From Streptomyces noursei ATCC 11455 (GTDB taxonomy: Bacteria; Actinomycetota; Actinomycetes; Streptomycetales; Streptomycetaceae), in contig NZ_CP011533.1 in the NCBI RefSeq assembly GCF_001704275.1, positions 8,680,001-8,744,000 of the forward strand: a stretch of 64,000 nucleotides of DNA, given 5' to 3'. Below, in pieces: positions 53,638 through 62,182 of this stretch; positions within the stretch are counted from its first letter, which is position 1, and each line of letters opens with the position of its first letter. Both the position numbers and the translations under genes were made by a program. The notes under the pieces are model-generated. The model ran no database searches. It saw only the letters and a list, made by a program, of their open reading frames with translations, and was not told the DNA's origin.

Positions 53638-54102
53638 ATGGCTGACGCCCCCCGAACCGGCGGCGCCGAGACCCCCGGCGCCGAGACCCCCGGCGGCGAG
53701 ACGCCCGGCGGCGAGCCCTCCAGCGGCGCCGCCCCCGGTGGCCCGGTGCCGCGGCTGCTCTGCGACGCCCAGCAAGTCGCCGCCGAGGCCCCTGGCCCGG
53801 CCGGTGTGCTCTGGCGCCTGGCGGAGTCCGGCCGCCAGCTCGACGCCAACGTCATACGGATCCCGCCCGAGGGCCGCATCGACACGCACCTCGAACCGGA
53901 CCTCGATGTGCTCCTCTACGTAGTGTCCGGCGACGGCACCGTGGAGACCGAGCAGGGCCCGCAGCCGCTCGCCGAAGGCGGCCTGCTGTGGCTGCCCCAC
54001 GGATCCCGCCGCAGCATGACCGCGGGCCCCGGCGGCCTGGCATACCTCACGGTGCACAGGCGCCGCCCCGGTCTGCAGATCAAGAACCGCACCGTCTCCT
54101 GA
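53638..54102 (+). CDS. Cupin-domain protein
   Basis: A 154-aa protein. The first 35 residues are a Gly/Pro/Glu repeat (GAETPGAETPGGETPGGE) coded by near-identical 15-bp units. The rest is a single cupin: RIPPEGRIDTHLEPDLDVLL, VSGDGTVETEQ, EGGLLWLPHGSRRSM. Metal-ligand positions are partly kept (H in DTHLEPD, H in PHGS). Such small cupins often sit next to NO- or redox-sensing genes; function unknown. The ATG follows a weak site; it diverges from nsrR. Confidence 0.75.
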   Translation: MADAPRTGGAETPGAETPGGETPGGEPSSGAAPGGPVPRLLCDAQQVAAEAPGPAGVLWRLAESGRQLDANVIRIPPEGRIDTHLEPDLDVLLYVVSGDGTVETEQGPQPLAEGGLLWLPHGSRRSMTAGPGGLAYLTVHRRRPGLQIKNRTVS

Positions 54103-54107
54103 CCCTG

Positions 54108-55604
54108 CTACGGGCGGTGGCCGGTGGATCGGGCCGGGCCCGGCAGGGTGACGGTGAAGTGCGCGCCGCCCCCGTCCGCGTCGCCGACCTCGATACGGCC
54201 GCCGTGCCGGTGGACGACGTCCCGGACGATGGCCAGACCCAGGCCGGCCCCGCCCTCGTCGCGGGTGCGGGCGTCGTCAAGGCGGATGAAGCGGGTGAAG
54301 ACCCGCTCCCGATCGGCCGGCGGGACTCCGGGGCCGTCGTCGATGACGTCCAACGCGACGGCGCCGTCCGCGCCATGGCCCACCGCGACGCGGACGGTCG
54401 AGCCGGCGTGCCGCTGGGCGTTGTCCAGCAGATTGCCCAGGACGCGGGCGAGTTGGGTGCGGCTGGCGTCGACCGGGAAGGACCCGTCGGGGAGGGCGGC
54501 GGCGACCGGGAGGCGGTCGCCGGACCGGTGGGCCAGTTCGTCGCGGACGAGCTCGGCCAGGTCCAGGCGCTGCGCGCGGGGCTGTTCGCCGGCGTCCAGT
54601 CGGGCCAGGAGCAGCAGGTCGGACGCGACGCGCTCCAGTCGGACGGTGTCCTCGATCAGACCGTCCAGCTCCAGCAGGTCCGGATGGGCGCGGGCGACCT
54701 CCAACTGGGTACGGAGGGAGGCGATCGGGCTGCGCAGTTCGTGGGACGCGTCGGCGACGAACTGCCGCTGCCGCTCCACCGATTGCTCCAGCGCGGCCAG
54801 CGTGGCGTTGGTGGTCCGAGCGAGCCGGGCGACCTCGTCGCGCGAGGCGGGCTGGGGGACCCGTCGGGACAGGTCGCCGTCCGTGATCTCGGCGAGTTCG
54901 GCCCGGATGCCCTCCACCGGACGCAGGGCACGCCGGGTGACCAGCCAGGTCACCGCCGCGACGACGAGCAGCAGGGCGGGCAGACCGATGAGCATGGCGT
55001 CGCGGACCCCGCTCACCGCTTGGCGCTCGGTGTTGAGGGAGGAGCCCGCGTAGACGGTGACGATCTGTCCGTTCGGGGCGGTGGCGAGCAGCCCGGCGAC
55101 CCGGAACTGCTGGCCGTCGGGGTGGTCGTCGTGCAGCCTCAGGGTGAGCGTGCGGAACGCGACATGGGCGGCGGCCGAACCGCGGGCCGGGGCGTCATCG
55201 TCGTCGCCGTGGTCCCCGTGCTCGTCGTCCGACGTCCCGGTGCGATGCGGCGCGTGGGTGAAGTCGGCCAGCGGCGGGGCGTGATGGAGATCGTCGCCGG
55301 CGGCCAGCACCGTGCGGTCGGCGCCGACCACCTGGACGGGCCGGTCGTCCTCGTCGGGCAGGTCGAGCCGGTCGAAGGGCGTGCCGACGGCGACCTGGGT
55401 GGCGACCTCACGGGCGGCCACCTCCGCCTGGAGGCCGGCGCTGTCGACGAGGTTGCGCTGCAGGACGGCGAGGACCGCGACACCGGCCGCGACCAGGGCC
55501 AGGGCGACCACCAGCGTGGACGCCAACGTGGTGCGGGCCCGGACGGAACCCCACCAGCGGGGCGGGCGCGCCGGCGGCTCCGGTGCGGCGGGCCGGTCAG
55601 TCAC
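54108..55604 (-). CDS. Membrane sensor histidine kinase with His/Asp-rich sensor loop
   Basis: A 498-aa HisKA-type kinase: TM1 (LVVALALVAAGVAVLAVL, near 30), an external domain of about 155 residues, TM2 (IGLPALLLVVAAVTWLVT), HAMP, phospho-His in FVADASHELRSPIASLR near 280, and a HATPase (NLLDNAQRHAG, DDGPGVP, GGAGLGLAIV). The sensor loop is rich in His and Asp (LHHAPPLADFTHAPHR, DDEHGDHGDDDD), suggesting it senses a divalent metal. GTG 55604 overlaps the regulator's stop by 8 bases, so they are coupled. It faces the cupin gene tail to tail. Confidence 0.87.
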   Translation of the reverse strand: MTDRPAAPEPPARPPRWWGSVRARTTLASTLVVALALVAAGVAVLAVLQRNLVDSAGLQAEVAAREVATQVAVGTPFDRLDLPDEDDRPVQVVGADRTVLAAGDDLHHAPPLADFTHAPHRTGTSDDEHGDHGDDDDAPARGSAAAHVAFRTLTLRLHDDHPDGQQFRVAGLLATAPNGQIVTVYAGSSLNTERQAVSGVRDAMLIGLPALLLVVAAVTWLVTRRALRPVEGIRAELAEITDGDLSRRVPQPASRDEVARLARTTNATLAALEQSVERQRQFVADASHELRSPIASLRTQLEVARAHPDLLELDGLIEDTVRLERVASDLLLLARLDAGEQPRAQRLDLAELVRDELAHRSGDRLPVAAALPDGSFPVDASRTQLARVLGNLLDNAQRHAGSTVRVAVGHGADGAVALDVIDDGPGVPPADRERVFTRFIRLDDARTRDEGGAGLGLAIVRDVVHRHGGRIEVGDADGGGAHFTVTLPGPARSTGHRP

Positions 55605-56274
55605 GGTCGGCCGCCAGACGGTACCCGGCCCCACGCACGGTGGTGATCGAGCGGCGGCCGAACGGGGCGTCGATCTTCCGGCGCAGGGCGCTGATGTAGA
55701 CCTCGATGATGTTCGGGTCGCCGTCGTAGGCGAAGTCCCAGACGTGCTCCAGGATTTCCGCCTTGGAGACCACCTGGCCGGGCCGCGACGCCAGATATTC
55801 CAGGACCGCGAACTCCTTGGCGGTGAGCGTGATGTCCGCTTCGCCGCGGGCGCAACGGCGGCCGTTCGGGTCCAGGGTCAGGTCGCCGAGCCGGAGGACG
55901 GGGCTGCCGCCGCGGGTCCGGCGGCGCAGCAGCGCGCGGACGCGGGCCAGCAGCACCACGTACGAGAACGGCTTGGTGAGGTAGTCGTCGGCGCCGGTGT
56001 CCAGACCCTCGGCCTCGTCGTACTCGCCGTCCTTGGCGGTCAGCATCAGGATCGGGGTCTCGTCCCCGGTCGCGCGCAGGGTCCCGCAGAGGCGGTAGCC
56101 GTTCATCCCGGGCAGCATGATGTCCAGGATGAGCAGGTCGTAGCCCTGGGTCGTGGCCAGGTGCAGACCCTCCCGGCCGTCGTGTGCCACGTCCACGGCG
56201 AAGCCCTCCGCCGCCAGCCCCTTGGCCAGGGTGGTGGCGAGTCGTTTCTCGTCCTCCACGATCAACAAGCGCAT
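55597..56274 (-). CDS. OmpR-family response regulator
   Basis: A 225-aa regulator: receiver with EDEKRLA, phospho-Asp in LLILDIMLPGMNGYRL near 51, and Lys in DDYLTKPFSY; winged helix EFAVLEYLASRPGQVVSKAE and NIIEVYISALRRKIDAPFG near 165-200. It pairs with the kinase at 54108. CTGAAG repeats upstream (56297-56323) are a likely own target. The permease gene at 56391 lies just upstream on the same strand and may be a target or operon partner. Confidence 0.9.
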   Translation of the reverse strand: MRLLIVEDEKRLATTLAKGLAAEGFAVDVAHDGREGLHLATTQGYDLLILDIMLPGMNGYRLCGTLRATGDETPILMLTAKDGEYDEAEGLDTGADDYLTKPFSYVVLLARVRALLRRRTRGGSPVLRLGDLTLDPNGRRCARGEADITLTAKEFAVLEYLASRPGQVVSKAEILEHVWDFAYDGDPNIIEVYISALRRKIDAPFGRRSITTVRGAGYRLAADRD

Positions 56275-56296
56275 GCCGTCAGCCTGCCAGACCGCA

Positions 56297-56323
56297 CCTG
56301 AAGCACTCTTCAGGAAGCTTCAG
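56297..56323. promoter_or_regulatory. CTGAAG repeat site upstream of the response regulator
   Basis: On the minus strand ctgaag occurs twice ten bases apart and is followed by the inverted form cttcagg (perfect 7-bp arms cctgaag/cttcagg at 56297-56314). Ten-base spacing suits an OmpR-type dimer. It lies 23 bp before the regulator start. Confidence 0.5.
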
Positions 56324-56390
56324 CCCCGCTCCGGCTCCGGGACGGCGCGCCGGCCCCGCCCCCGATCGGCCCGCCCGGTCCGACGTCCGG

Positions 56391-57569
56391 TCAGGGGTTT
56401 CCCGGGCCGGTACCCCTGCTGTCGCCGGGGCCGGCGACGGCGGGGGCGCCGCCCATCATGCGGAGCATCTCCCGGCCGCCGGTACGGAAGAACCGCACCA
56501 GCAGGGCGGCGGCCAGGACGAGGAAGGCGAGGTTGAGCCAGGTGGTGTAGTTCCAGGCGACGCCCTCCCGCGGGATCCTCGCGTGGGCCTGGTCCGGGAC
56601 GAGGCCGAGGGCGCCGAAGACGAACTCGACGGCGTACCCGGCGACGACGATCGCGGCGTAGAAGGTGCCGAGCAGGAACAGCGCCATCCTGCCGCCGTAG
56701 TACTTCCGGTAGATGGTGAGGATCGGCAGGATCAGCAGGTCGGCGAAGATGAACGCCACCACCCCGCCGAAGCTGATGCCGCCCTTCCACAGCACCACGG
56801 CGAGCGGCACGTTGCCGATGGAGCAGACGAACGAGGCCATCGCGACCAGGGGCCCGATGACCGGCCCCCACAGCTGGGCGGCGAGCGGATGGCCCTCGAA
56901 GAAGAAGGAACGCCAGAAGGCATCGGGCACCCACGCCGCGACGGCACCGGCGATCAACAGGCCGATCACCAGGTCCCGCAGGATCGCCGCCCACTCCATG
57001 ACGAAGACGTGCGCGGTGGCCGTGACGCCCTCGGGAGAGAGCAGGCGCCGGAGGAAGGAGCCCGGGCGTCGCACGGACATGTCCATCGCCGCATGCCCCT
57101 CCATCGACCCCGCCAGACCGCGCGCGGCCTGCGCCCGCGCCGCGCGCACCAGGCCCGGGTGCAGGAACAGCCGCAGCAGCACCGCCAACACCATGATCAT
57201 GATCGGGCCGCCCACGAACTCGGCGAGCGTGAACTGCCACCCCATCAGCAGCGCCAGGATGATGCCGAGTTCGACGACGAGGTTGGTGGAGGCGATCTCG
57301 AATGCCATCGCGGCGGTGAAGTCCGCCCCCTTGAGGAACAGCGACCGGGCCAGCGCCACGGCGGCGTACGAGCAGGAGGACGAGGCCGCCCCCAGCCCGG
57401 CGGCGAGTGCGAGGGTGCGCGGGCGGTCGTCGCCGAGGAGCGCGACGACGGTGGACTTCCGGACCACCGCCTGGACGACGGCGGACAGCGCGAAGCCCAG
57501 GATCAGCGCCCAGGTGATCTCCCAGGTCATGGAGCCGGTGAGGGACAGCGCGTGCAGGACGGCGTGCAT
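56391..57569 (-). CDS. ArsP/UPF0718-family permease
   Basis: A 392-aa membrane protein of the ArsP_1 permease family. It has the paired core motifs LGAASSSCSYAAVALARSLF (near 62) and MASFVCSIGNVPLAVVLWKGG (near 265), each with a buried cysteine, as in transporters of organo-arsenicals or soft metals. About eight spans are predicted, with a polar Met-containing loop (GHAAMDMSVRRPGSF) in the middle. Substrate not known; the next two-component system with its His/Asp-rich sensor suggests a metal. ATG 57569 gives a short leader. An 8-bp tandem repeat lies 52 bp upstream. Confidence 0.85.
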   Translation of the reverse strand: MHAVLHALSLTGSMTWEITWALILGFALSAVVQAVVRKSTVVALLGDDRPRTLALAAGLGAASSSCSYAAVALARSLFLKGADFTAAMAFEIASTNLVVELGIILALLMGWQFTLAEFVGGPIMIMVLAVLLRLFLHPGLVRAARAQAARGLAGSMEGHAAMDMSVRRPGSFLRRLLSPEGVTATAHVFVMEWAAILRDLVIGLLIAGAVAAWVPDAFWRSFFFEGHPLAAQLWGPVIGPLVAMASFVCSIGNVPLAVVLWKGGISFGGVVAFIFADLLILPILTIYRKYYGGRMALFLLGTFYAAIVVAGYAVEFVFGALGLVPDQAHARIPREGVAWNYTTWLNLAFLVLAAALLVRFFRTGGREMLRMMGGAPAVAGPGDSRGTGPGNP

Positions 57570-57620
57570 GTCCGCATCCTTCCCCGACGGCTCCGCCCGG
57601 CCGCTGACGAACACGCTTGA

Positions 57621-57675
57621 GTGTCCCCGTGTCGCCGTGTCCCCGTGTCCCCGTGTCCCCGTGTCCCGTGTCGCC
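57621..57675. repeat. Seven-unit 8-bp tandem repeat
   Basis: Seven copies of gtgtcccc or close variants (gtgtcgcc twice; one 7-bp unit) run head to tail in the gap between the divergent permease and GNAT genes. No coding frame uses it. Copy number could vary by slippage and change promoter spacing. Confidence 0.8.
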
Positions 57676-57761
57676 ATGGCTGCGGAGACCCGGGTGAGCG
57701 GCCCGACGGCGCCGGGAAAACCCGTTGCGGTGCCCGCACCCCACCGGTACAGAATCGTCGG

Positions 57762-58343
57762 GTGCAGATCCTCTCGTTCCCCGAAGCCGCCACGCCCGTC
57801 GAACTCCGCGTCCAGGTGCGGGAGATCCAGGAACAGGCATGGCCCTCGGAGGACGGCGCGGCCACCCCGTCCGAGGCGCCCGTCCACGACCCCGCGCTGC
57901 GACCGCGCTCGATGCTGCTGGTGGACGGCGGGACGGTCCTGGCCGCGCTGGACCTCCTCTCCAAGGACATCGACCATGCCGGCCGGAGCTATGCCGCCGG
58001 CGGCCTGAGCACGGTCGTGACGCGCGGCGAGGCGCGCGGTCGCGGGCACGGCCGGCGCCTGGTGACCGCGGCCCGCGAGGCACTGGCCGCCCAGGGGCAC
58101 GACCTGGGGTTGTTCACCTGCGACCGCCCGCTGCGGACGTTCTACGAGAGCGCGGGCTGGCAGCACCTCCCGGACACCGTCCTCGTCGGAGGAACACCGC
58201 GGGCCCCGTTCCCCAGCGACCAGGCCGGGTTCGACAAGGTCACCATGGCGGCCTTCTTCTCGGCCCGCGCCCGGCAGGCCGGCGCGTCGTTCCGGGGCAC
58301 CCGCATCGCCCTCCACCCGGGAGACATCGACAAACTGTGGTGA
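57762..58343 (+). CDS. GNAT-family N-acetyltransferase
   Basis: A 193-aa acetyltransferase: VDGGTVLAALDLLSKDI gives beta strands 2-3, GLSTVVTRGEARGRGHGRRL near residue 87-106 holds the acetyl-CoA loop (RGRGHGRR), and GLFTCDRPLRTFYESAGW is the typical strand 6-7 end. Substrate unknown. The GTG at 57762 lies a few bases after a GTCGG tract. It diverges from the ArsP-like permease across the 8-bp repeat array. Confidence 0.82.
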   Translation: MQILSFPEAATPVELRVQVREIQEQAWPSEDGAATPSEAPVHDPALRPRSMLLVDGGTVLAALDLLSKDIDHAGRSYAAGGLSTVVTRGEARGRGHGRRLVTAAREALAAQGHDLGLFTCDRPLRTFYESAGWQHLPDTVLVGGTPRAPFPSDQAGFDKVTMAAFFSARARQAGASFRGTRIALHPGDIDKLW

Positions 58344-58445
58344 TCCCGGGCACGTCGTCCAACAGAACGGAACCTCGGGCTTCCGATCTTCCTCTTCCCT
58401 GCTCGGACGGACAGCCGCGCGGCGCGGCGGGAAAGAGGAGTGGGC

Positions 58446-59300
58446 ATGGGCCGCCGTACGGGGAACGGCACACGGGCATTGCTGACACTGGCGTTGGCCG
58501 CCGTGGCGACCGGCTGCGCGGCCGGCCCGGACGCGACCGGGACAGCGGATCCCGCCGGCCGCCGGAGCCACGGCAAGGCCGGCGCGGCCGGCTTCGCCGT
58601 CCAGTACCGCACCGGCGACAAGACGGCCCGCGCCACCGCGTATCTGCGCTCGCGGCGCATCCTGGAGCAGGCGGCCGACCGGCTCAACGACACCGTCAAG
58701 ATGCCGCACCGCATCCCGTTCGTGGTCCGCGCGTGCGGCGCGGCCGAGCCGGCCTACGACCCGGAGACCGGATCCATCGACTTCTGCGTGGAGCACGTCG
58801 ACGAGATACGCGACCGCTTCGAGAACGCCGGCCGCGGTGCCGACCGGCCCGGTGGCGCGGCCGGCCGTGACGCCCATGTGGCCGCCGTACTGGAGGAGAC
58901 CGCCTATCACGAGGGCGCACACGCGCTGATCGACCGCCTCGGCCTGCGCTTCACCGGCCGCGAGGAGGACGTGGCCGACCAGTTCGCCGCGGTGATGCTG
59001 ATCGGTCAGGGCCGCGCGGGCGACACCAAGGCGCTGACCGCGGCCACGGATTACGCACTCGCCGCCGAGGAGAGCCCGTTCGACGAGACGGATCTGCTCG
59101 ACGAGCACAGCCTGGACGGCCAACGCGCGGCCAACTACGCCTGCTACGTCTACGGCGCGCATCCGGACCGGCACCAGGGCCTGGTCGGTGACGGCCGACG
59201 GGTCACCGAGGACCGCGCCGAGGGCTGTCCCGACGAGTGGCAGCAGGCGCGCGACGGCTGGCGGCAGCTACTCGCCGGCCATCTCAGGCAGTCCCTGTGA
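58446..59300 (+). CDS. DUF4344-type metallopeptidase lipoprotein
   Basis: A 284-aa lipoprotein: lipobox VATGC near residue 22, then a globular domain with an HExxH-like zinc motif AYHEGAHALIDRLGL near 155 and acidic third-ligand candidates in EEDVADQFAAVML. Four cysteines (RACGAAEP, DFCVEHV, NYACYVYG, EGCPDEW) are spaced for two disulfides. This is the DUF4344 putative metallopeptidase family of actinobacteria; substrates unknown. GAGGAG 5 bases before ATG 58446 sets the start; an upstream GTG is also open. Confidence 0.8.
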   Translation: MGRRTGNGTRALLTLALAAVATGCAAGPDATGTADPAGRRSHGKAGAAGFAVQYRTGDKTARATAYLRSRRILEQAADRLNDTVKMPHRIPFVVRACGAAEPAYDPETGSIDFCVEHVDEIRDRFENAGRGADRPGGAAGRDAHVAAVLEETAYHEGAHALIDRLGLRFTGREEDVADQFAAVMLIGQGRAGDTKALTAATDYALAAEESPFDETDLLDEHSLDGQRAANYACYVYGAHPDRHQGLVGDGRRVTEDRAEGCPDEWQQARDGWRQLLAGHLRQSL

Positions 59301-59390
59301 CCCCCCGGACCGGACGAGGCCACCCCGGCCGGCCCGTCGGACCACCACCCCGCCGGCTTCAGCCGGCCGCCGGCCGGCTGACCCCGGCCC

Positions 59391-59984
59391 TCACGGCTCC
59401 CGCAGCACCCCGGCGAGGACCGTCGTCACGACTTTGTGGACGGCTTCGGCTCCCGGCGGGGTGCCCTCCCGGTCGGCGAACAGCAGATGCCCGGCGCCGA
59501 TCAGGGTGGGTGCCAGGGTGTCCACGTCGGCGTCGGCCGCGATGCGGCCCCGGTCGCGCTCGACGGTCAGATAACCGGCGATCATCGCGGTGGCCTCGGC
59601 GAGCACCGGAATGCCGACCGAGCCGGCCTGCCGCAGCAGGGCACGGAGACCGTCCCGGGAGATGACGAGACCGACGATCGCCACGGCGACGGATTCGAAC
59701 ACCTCCGTCAGCGCGCCGGTGAGGTGCTCGGCGACGGTGCCGGTCCCGGCGGACGCGCGCAGGGCGGCCGCCTGAGCGTCGATCCGACCGATGCGGTCGC
59801 GCACCAACTCGGCGAGGAAGACGTCGAAATCGGCGAAGTGCCGGTGCAGCACCCCCTTGGCGACGCCCGCCTCCGTGGTGACCGCGCGGCTGGTCAGCGC
59901 GTTCGGCCCCGCTTCCAGCAGGACGCGCTCCGCGGCGTCGAACAACTGCTGCCGCGCATCGCGGATGGCCACCCCTGTCGGCAC
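59391..59984 (-). CDS. TetR-family transcriptional regulator
   Basis: A 197-aa TetR protein: HTH in LFDAAERVLLEAGPNALTSR and VTTEAGVAKGVLHRHFADFD (residues 12-55), then an Ala-rich ligand domain. GTG 59984 with AAGGGG 6 bases upstream gives the normal ten-residue leader; an ATG at 60050, inside the big inverted repeat, is in frame but would add 22 odd residues. It is divergent from a methyltransferase gene and very probably represses it through the inverted repeat at 60042-60080. Confidence 0.85.
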   Translation of the reverse strand: MPTGVAIRDARQQLFDAAERVLLEAGPNALTSRAVTTEAGVAKGVLHRHFADFDVFLAELVRDRIGRIDAQAAALRASAGTGTVAEHLTGALTEVFESVAVAIVGLVISRDGLRALLRQAGSVGIPVLAEATAMIAGYLTVERDRGRIAADADVDTLAPTLIGAGHLLFADREGTPPGAEAVHKVVTTVLAGVLREP

Positions 59985-60035
59985 GGTGCACCCCTTCGCT
60001 TCCTTCGTCGGTCCCCCTTCATTGTGCCGCACCCG

Positions 60036-60080
60036 TTGACGAGTGGGCATGCGCCCACTCATAGTGGGCGCATGCCCACT
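60036..60080. promoter_or_regulatory. TetR operator and leaderless promoter for the methyltransferase
   Basis: An 18-bp arm (agtgggcatgcgcccact, 60042-60059) and its exact inverse (60063-60080) flank cat. Each arm is itself nearly palindromic, so there may be two dimer sites. TTGACG at 60036-60041 and tcatag near 60059 make a -35/-10 pair with 17-base spacing, which puts the start of transcription at or beside the methyltransferase ATG (60072). Confidence 0.75.
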
Positions 60081-60890
60081 AAAGAGCCTTCAGCCAACCT
60101 CGACCCTCGTCAACACCGCCCGGTGGCAGAGTCGTTCGGCATCGACGCCGAGCGCTACGACCGGGCCCGACCCCGCTACCCCGACGGCCTCGTGCGGCAC
60201 CTCGTCGCCGGCCGACCCGACCTCGACGTCCTCGACGTCGGCTGTGGCACCGGTATCGCCACCCGGCAGTTCCGGGCGGCCGGCTGCCGGGTGCGCGGGG
60301 TCGAGCCGGACGCCCGGATGGCCGACGTGGCAAGGAAATTCGGCGCCGAGGTCGACGTCGCGACGTTCGAGGACTGGGACCCCGCCGGTCGCACCTTCGA
60401 CGCGGTCGTCGCCGGCACGGCCTGGCACTGGATCGACCCGGTCGCGGGCGCCGGCCAGGCCGCGCGGGTACTGCGCCCCGGCGGCCTGCTCGCCCCCTTC
60501 TGGAACGTCTTCCGCTTCCCGTCCGACGTGGCGGAGGCCATCGCCGAGGTCTGCCGGCGGGTACTGCCCGACGCCCCCTTCGACCTCACGGTGATGACCA
60601 AGGGCGGCCTGGACGCCTATCGGCCGGTCCTCGTCCGGACCACCGACGGCATCCGGCAGCAGGGCGGTTTCGGCGTCCCCGAGGAGTGGCGACACGACTG
60701 GGAACACACCTACACCCGGGACGCGTGGCTGGACCAGATGCCCACCCTGGGGGCCTTCACCCGGCTCCCGCAGGACAAGTTGGCGCAGGTGCTGGCGGGC
60801 GTCGGCGCCGCCCTCGACGCGCGGGGCGGCGGCTTCACGATGGGTTACACGACGGTGGCGGTCGTCGCGACCCGCTCCGACGCCGCCTGA
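60072..60890 (+). CDS. SAM-dependent class I methyltransferase
   Basis: A 272-aa methyltransferase (UbiE/Trans-aconitate-like). Motif I is LDVLDVGCGTGIATRQF near 58, the acidic strand-2 end is RVRGVEPDARM, and motifs II-III are FDAVVAGTAWHWIDP and VLRPGGLLAPFWNVF. The N terminus ESFGIDAERYDRARPRYPD is characteristic. The ATG lies within the TetR operator, with no ribosome binding site and a predicted transcription start at the same base, so translation is probably leaderless. Substrate unknown; control by the divergent TetR suggests modification of a toxic small molecule. Confidence 0.87.
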   Translation: MPTKEPSANLDPRQHRPVAESFGIDAERYDRARPRYPDGLVRHLVAGRPDLDVLDVGCGTGIATRQFRAAGCRVRGVEPDARMADVARKFGAEVDVATFEDWDPAGRTFDAVVAGTAWHWIDPVAGAGQAARVLRPGGLLAPFWNVFRFPSDVAEAIAEVCRRVLPDAPFDLTVMTKGGLDAYRPVLVRTTDGIRQQGGFGVPEEWRHDWEHTYTRDAWLDQMPTLGAFTRLPQDKLAQVLAGVGAALDARGGGFTMGYTTVAVVATRSDAA

Positions 60891-60959
60891 ACCACGGACC
60901 GGGGACAAAGGGGCCGCCCCGGCCGTCACAGCTGGCCGGGGCGGATGTCCTGGAGCGGA

Positions 60960-61337
60960 TCAGATGCGGTGGTGGCCTTCCCGGCACCAGCGCGGCGTCG
61001 CCCCGACCATCCGGATGTAGCGCGCCGAGGCCCATGCCCAGGCGAACCTGCCTTCGTGGATCTTGTACCAGCGCGGATTCCCGTGGATGTTCCGGCCGTT
61101 GGTCTTGCAGCGGATGCCGACGACCTCGCCGTGGTGCAGCGAACCCACCACCCGGTAGCTGGTCCCGGGGCCGGCCCGGAGCGCGAGGTGGGAAGCGGCG
61201 GTGACGCGGCCCTTGTACGGGCCGTGAACGGCGCCCGGGGGTGCGGCGGCGGCCACGCCGCTTCCGAGGACACCGCAGAGGAGCCCGGCGCTCACCAGTA
61301 CAGCGGCGCCTCGGCGGAACGGGGACAGGTGTGTCAT
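60960..61337 (-). CDS. Secreted SH3-domain protein
   Basis: A 125-aa exported protein: Sec signal (AAVLVSAGLLCGVLGSGVAA) and a bacterial SH3 domain (LALRAGPGTSYRVVGSLHHG, GRNIHGNPRWYKIHEG, FAWAWASARYIRM), with a free basic end. The RAGPGTxYxVVG motif is typical of SH3_3. Such proteins bind cell wall or act as inhibitors; no enzyme domain is attached. GGGAGG 5 bases before the ATG. Confidence 0.82.
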   Translation of the reverse strand: MTHLSPFRRGAAVLVSAGLLCGVLGSGVAAAAPPGAVHGPYKGRVTAASHLALRAGPGTSYRVVGSLHHGEVVGIRCKTNGRNIHGNPRWYKIHEGRFAWAWASARYIRMVGATPRWCREGHHRI

Positions 61338-61517
61338 GACAAACCTCCCGATCGCGATCCATCCGGCTATCCGGATGTTTCGGTGCGGATCGAGGCTTCC
61401 CCGGATGGCGGCCGAAACCCGCACCGGCCGCCGAATTCACCGTCACGGGAGCCCGGCGAATGTCTGTTCGGGATGTGTCGGCGGCCGGCGGATGAGGGGG
61501 AGGGGGCGCCGGAAGGG

Positions 61518-62171
61518 TCAGGAAGGCACTCTCGGGGCCACCAGCGAGGCGAAGTTGGCGGCGGCGGTGCACAGGCTCGCCTCTGTTCCGCTACTGGGCC
61601 TGGCGTGCACGAACACCTTGCCGAACGTGGCCGGCCACACGATCACGCACCCCTGGGCGTTCCCGGCGACCGACGCGGAGGACAGGCCGGAGATGCTGGT
61701 CGGCGTGGGCTCGGGCGACATGGGGATGTCCTTGGAGTAGATGAGCGTGTAGGTGATGGACGTGCCGGCGGTGGATCCGGCGCCGCTCCAGCTGCACGCC
61801 TTCATCCCGGTCTGCGAGTTGCCCGGATTCGAGGCGCTCCCCGAGGACAACCCCATGGACGCCGCCGTGCTGGTGTCGATCGCCGAGCACGGGTCGGCGG
61901 TGGTGCCCAGGTCGTCCGATCCCGGCGAGGACCAGGGGGTGCTGGGAGTGCCCGACCAGCCGGGGCTGGGCACGACGGGCGGGATGCCCCACTGCGAGGT
62001 GTCCGTGCCGTCGTCGCCGGCCAGTTCGTAGAGGCCGACGACGGCCCCCGCGACCAGTACGAGCACCGCGGCCGTCACGATCAACATGCGTCGGGACCTG
62101 CCGTCCGGTTGCCGGCCGGCCGGTCGTGGTGGTTCCACCCAGTCCTGTGTGTCCTCGTCCCATTGGGCCAT
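61518..62171 (-). CDS. Membrane-anchored DUF3558-like protein
   Basis: A 217-aa protein: cytosolic DEDTQDWVEPPRP, one span (MLIVTAAVLVLVAGAVVGLY, near 32), a Gly/Ser/Pro linker and an outer domain with DPCSAIDTST near 95, KACSWSG near 125, GCVIVWPA and SLCTAAANFA. The C-S-A-I, A-C-S-W pattern is that of DUF3558, a family of actinobacterial exported proteins. It is third in an operon with the genes at 62183 and 62851 (11-base gap). The operon role is unknown. Confidence 0.72.
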   Translation of the reverse strand: MAQWDEDTQDWVEPPRPAGRQPDGRSRRMLIVTAAVLVLVAGAVVGLYELAGDDGTDTSQWGIPPVVPSPGWSGTPSTPWSSPGSDDLGTTADPCSAIDTSTAASMGLSSGSASNPGNSQTGMKACSWSGAGSTAGTSITYTLIYSKDIPMSPEPTPTSISGLSSASVAGNAQGCVIVWPATFGKVFVHARPSSGTEASLCTAAANFASLVAPRVPS

Positions 62172-62182
62172 GCCGATTCCCC

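Noticed and set aside
57621..57675. Possible CRISPR array
   Set aside because: Repeats are 8 bp with no spacers, and there are no cas genes.
56391..59174. A 927-codon minus-strand open frame
   Set aside because: Only the ArsP-like part (to 57569) is real. The upstream part crosses the 8-bp repeat array and the antisense of the GNAT and metallopeptidase genes.
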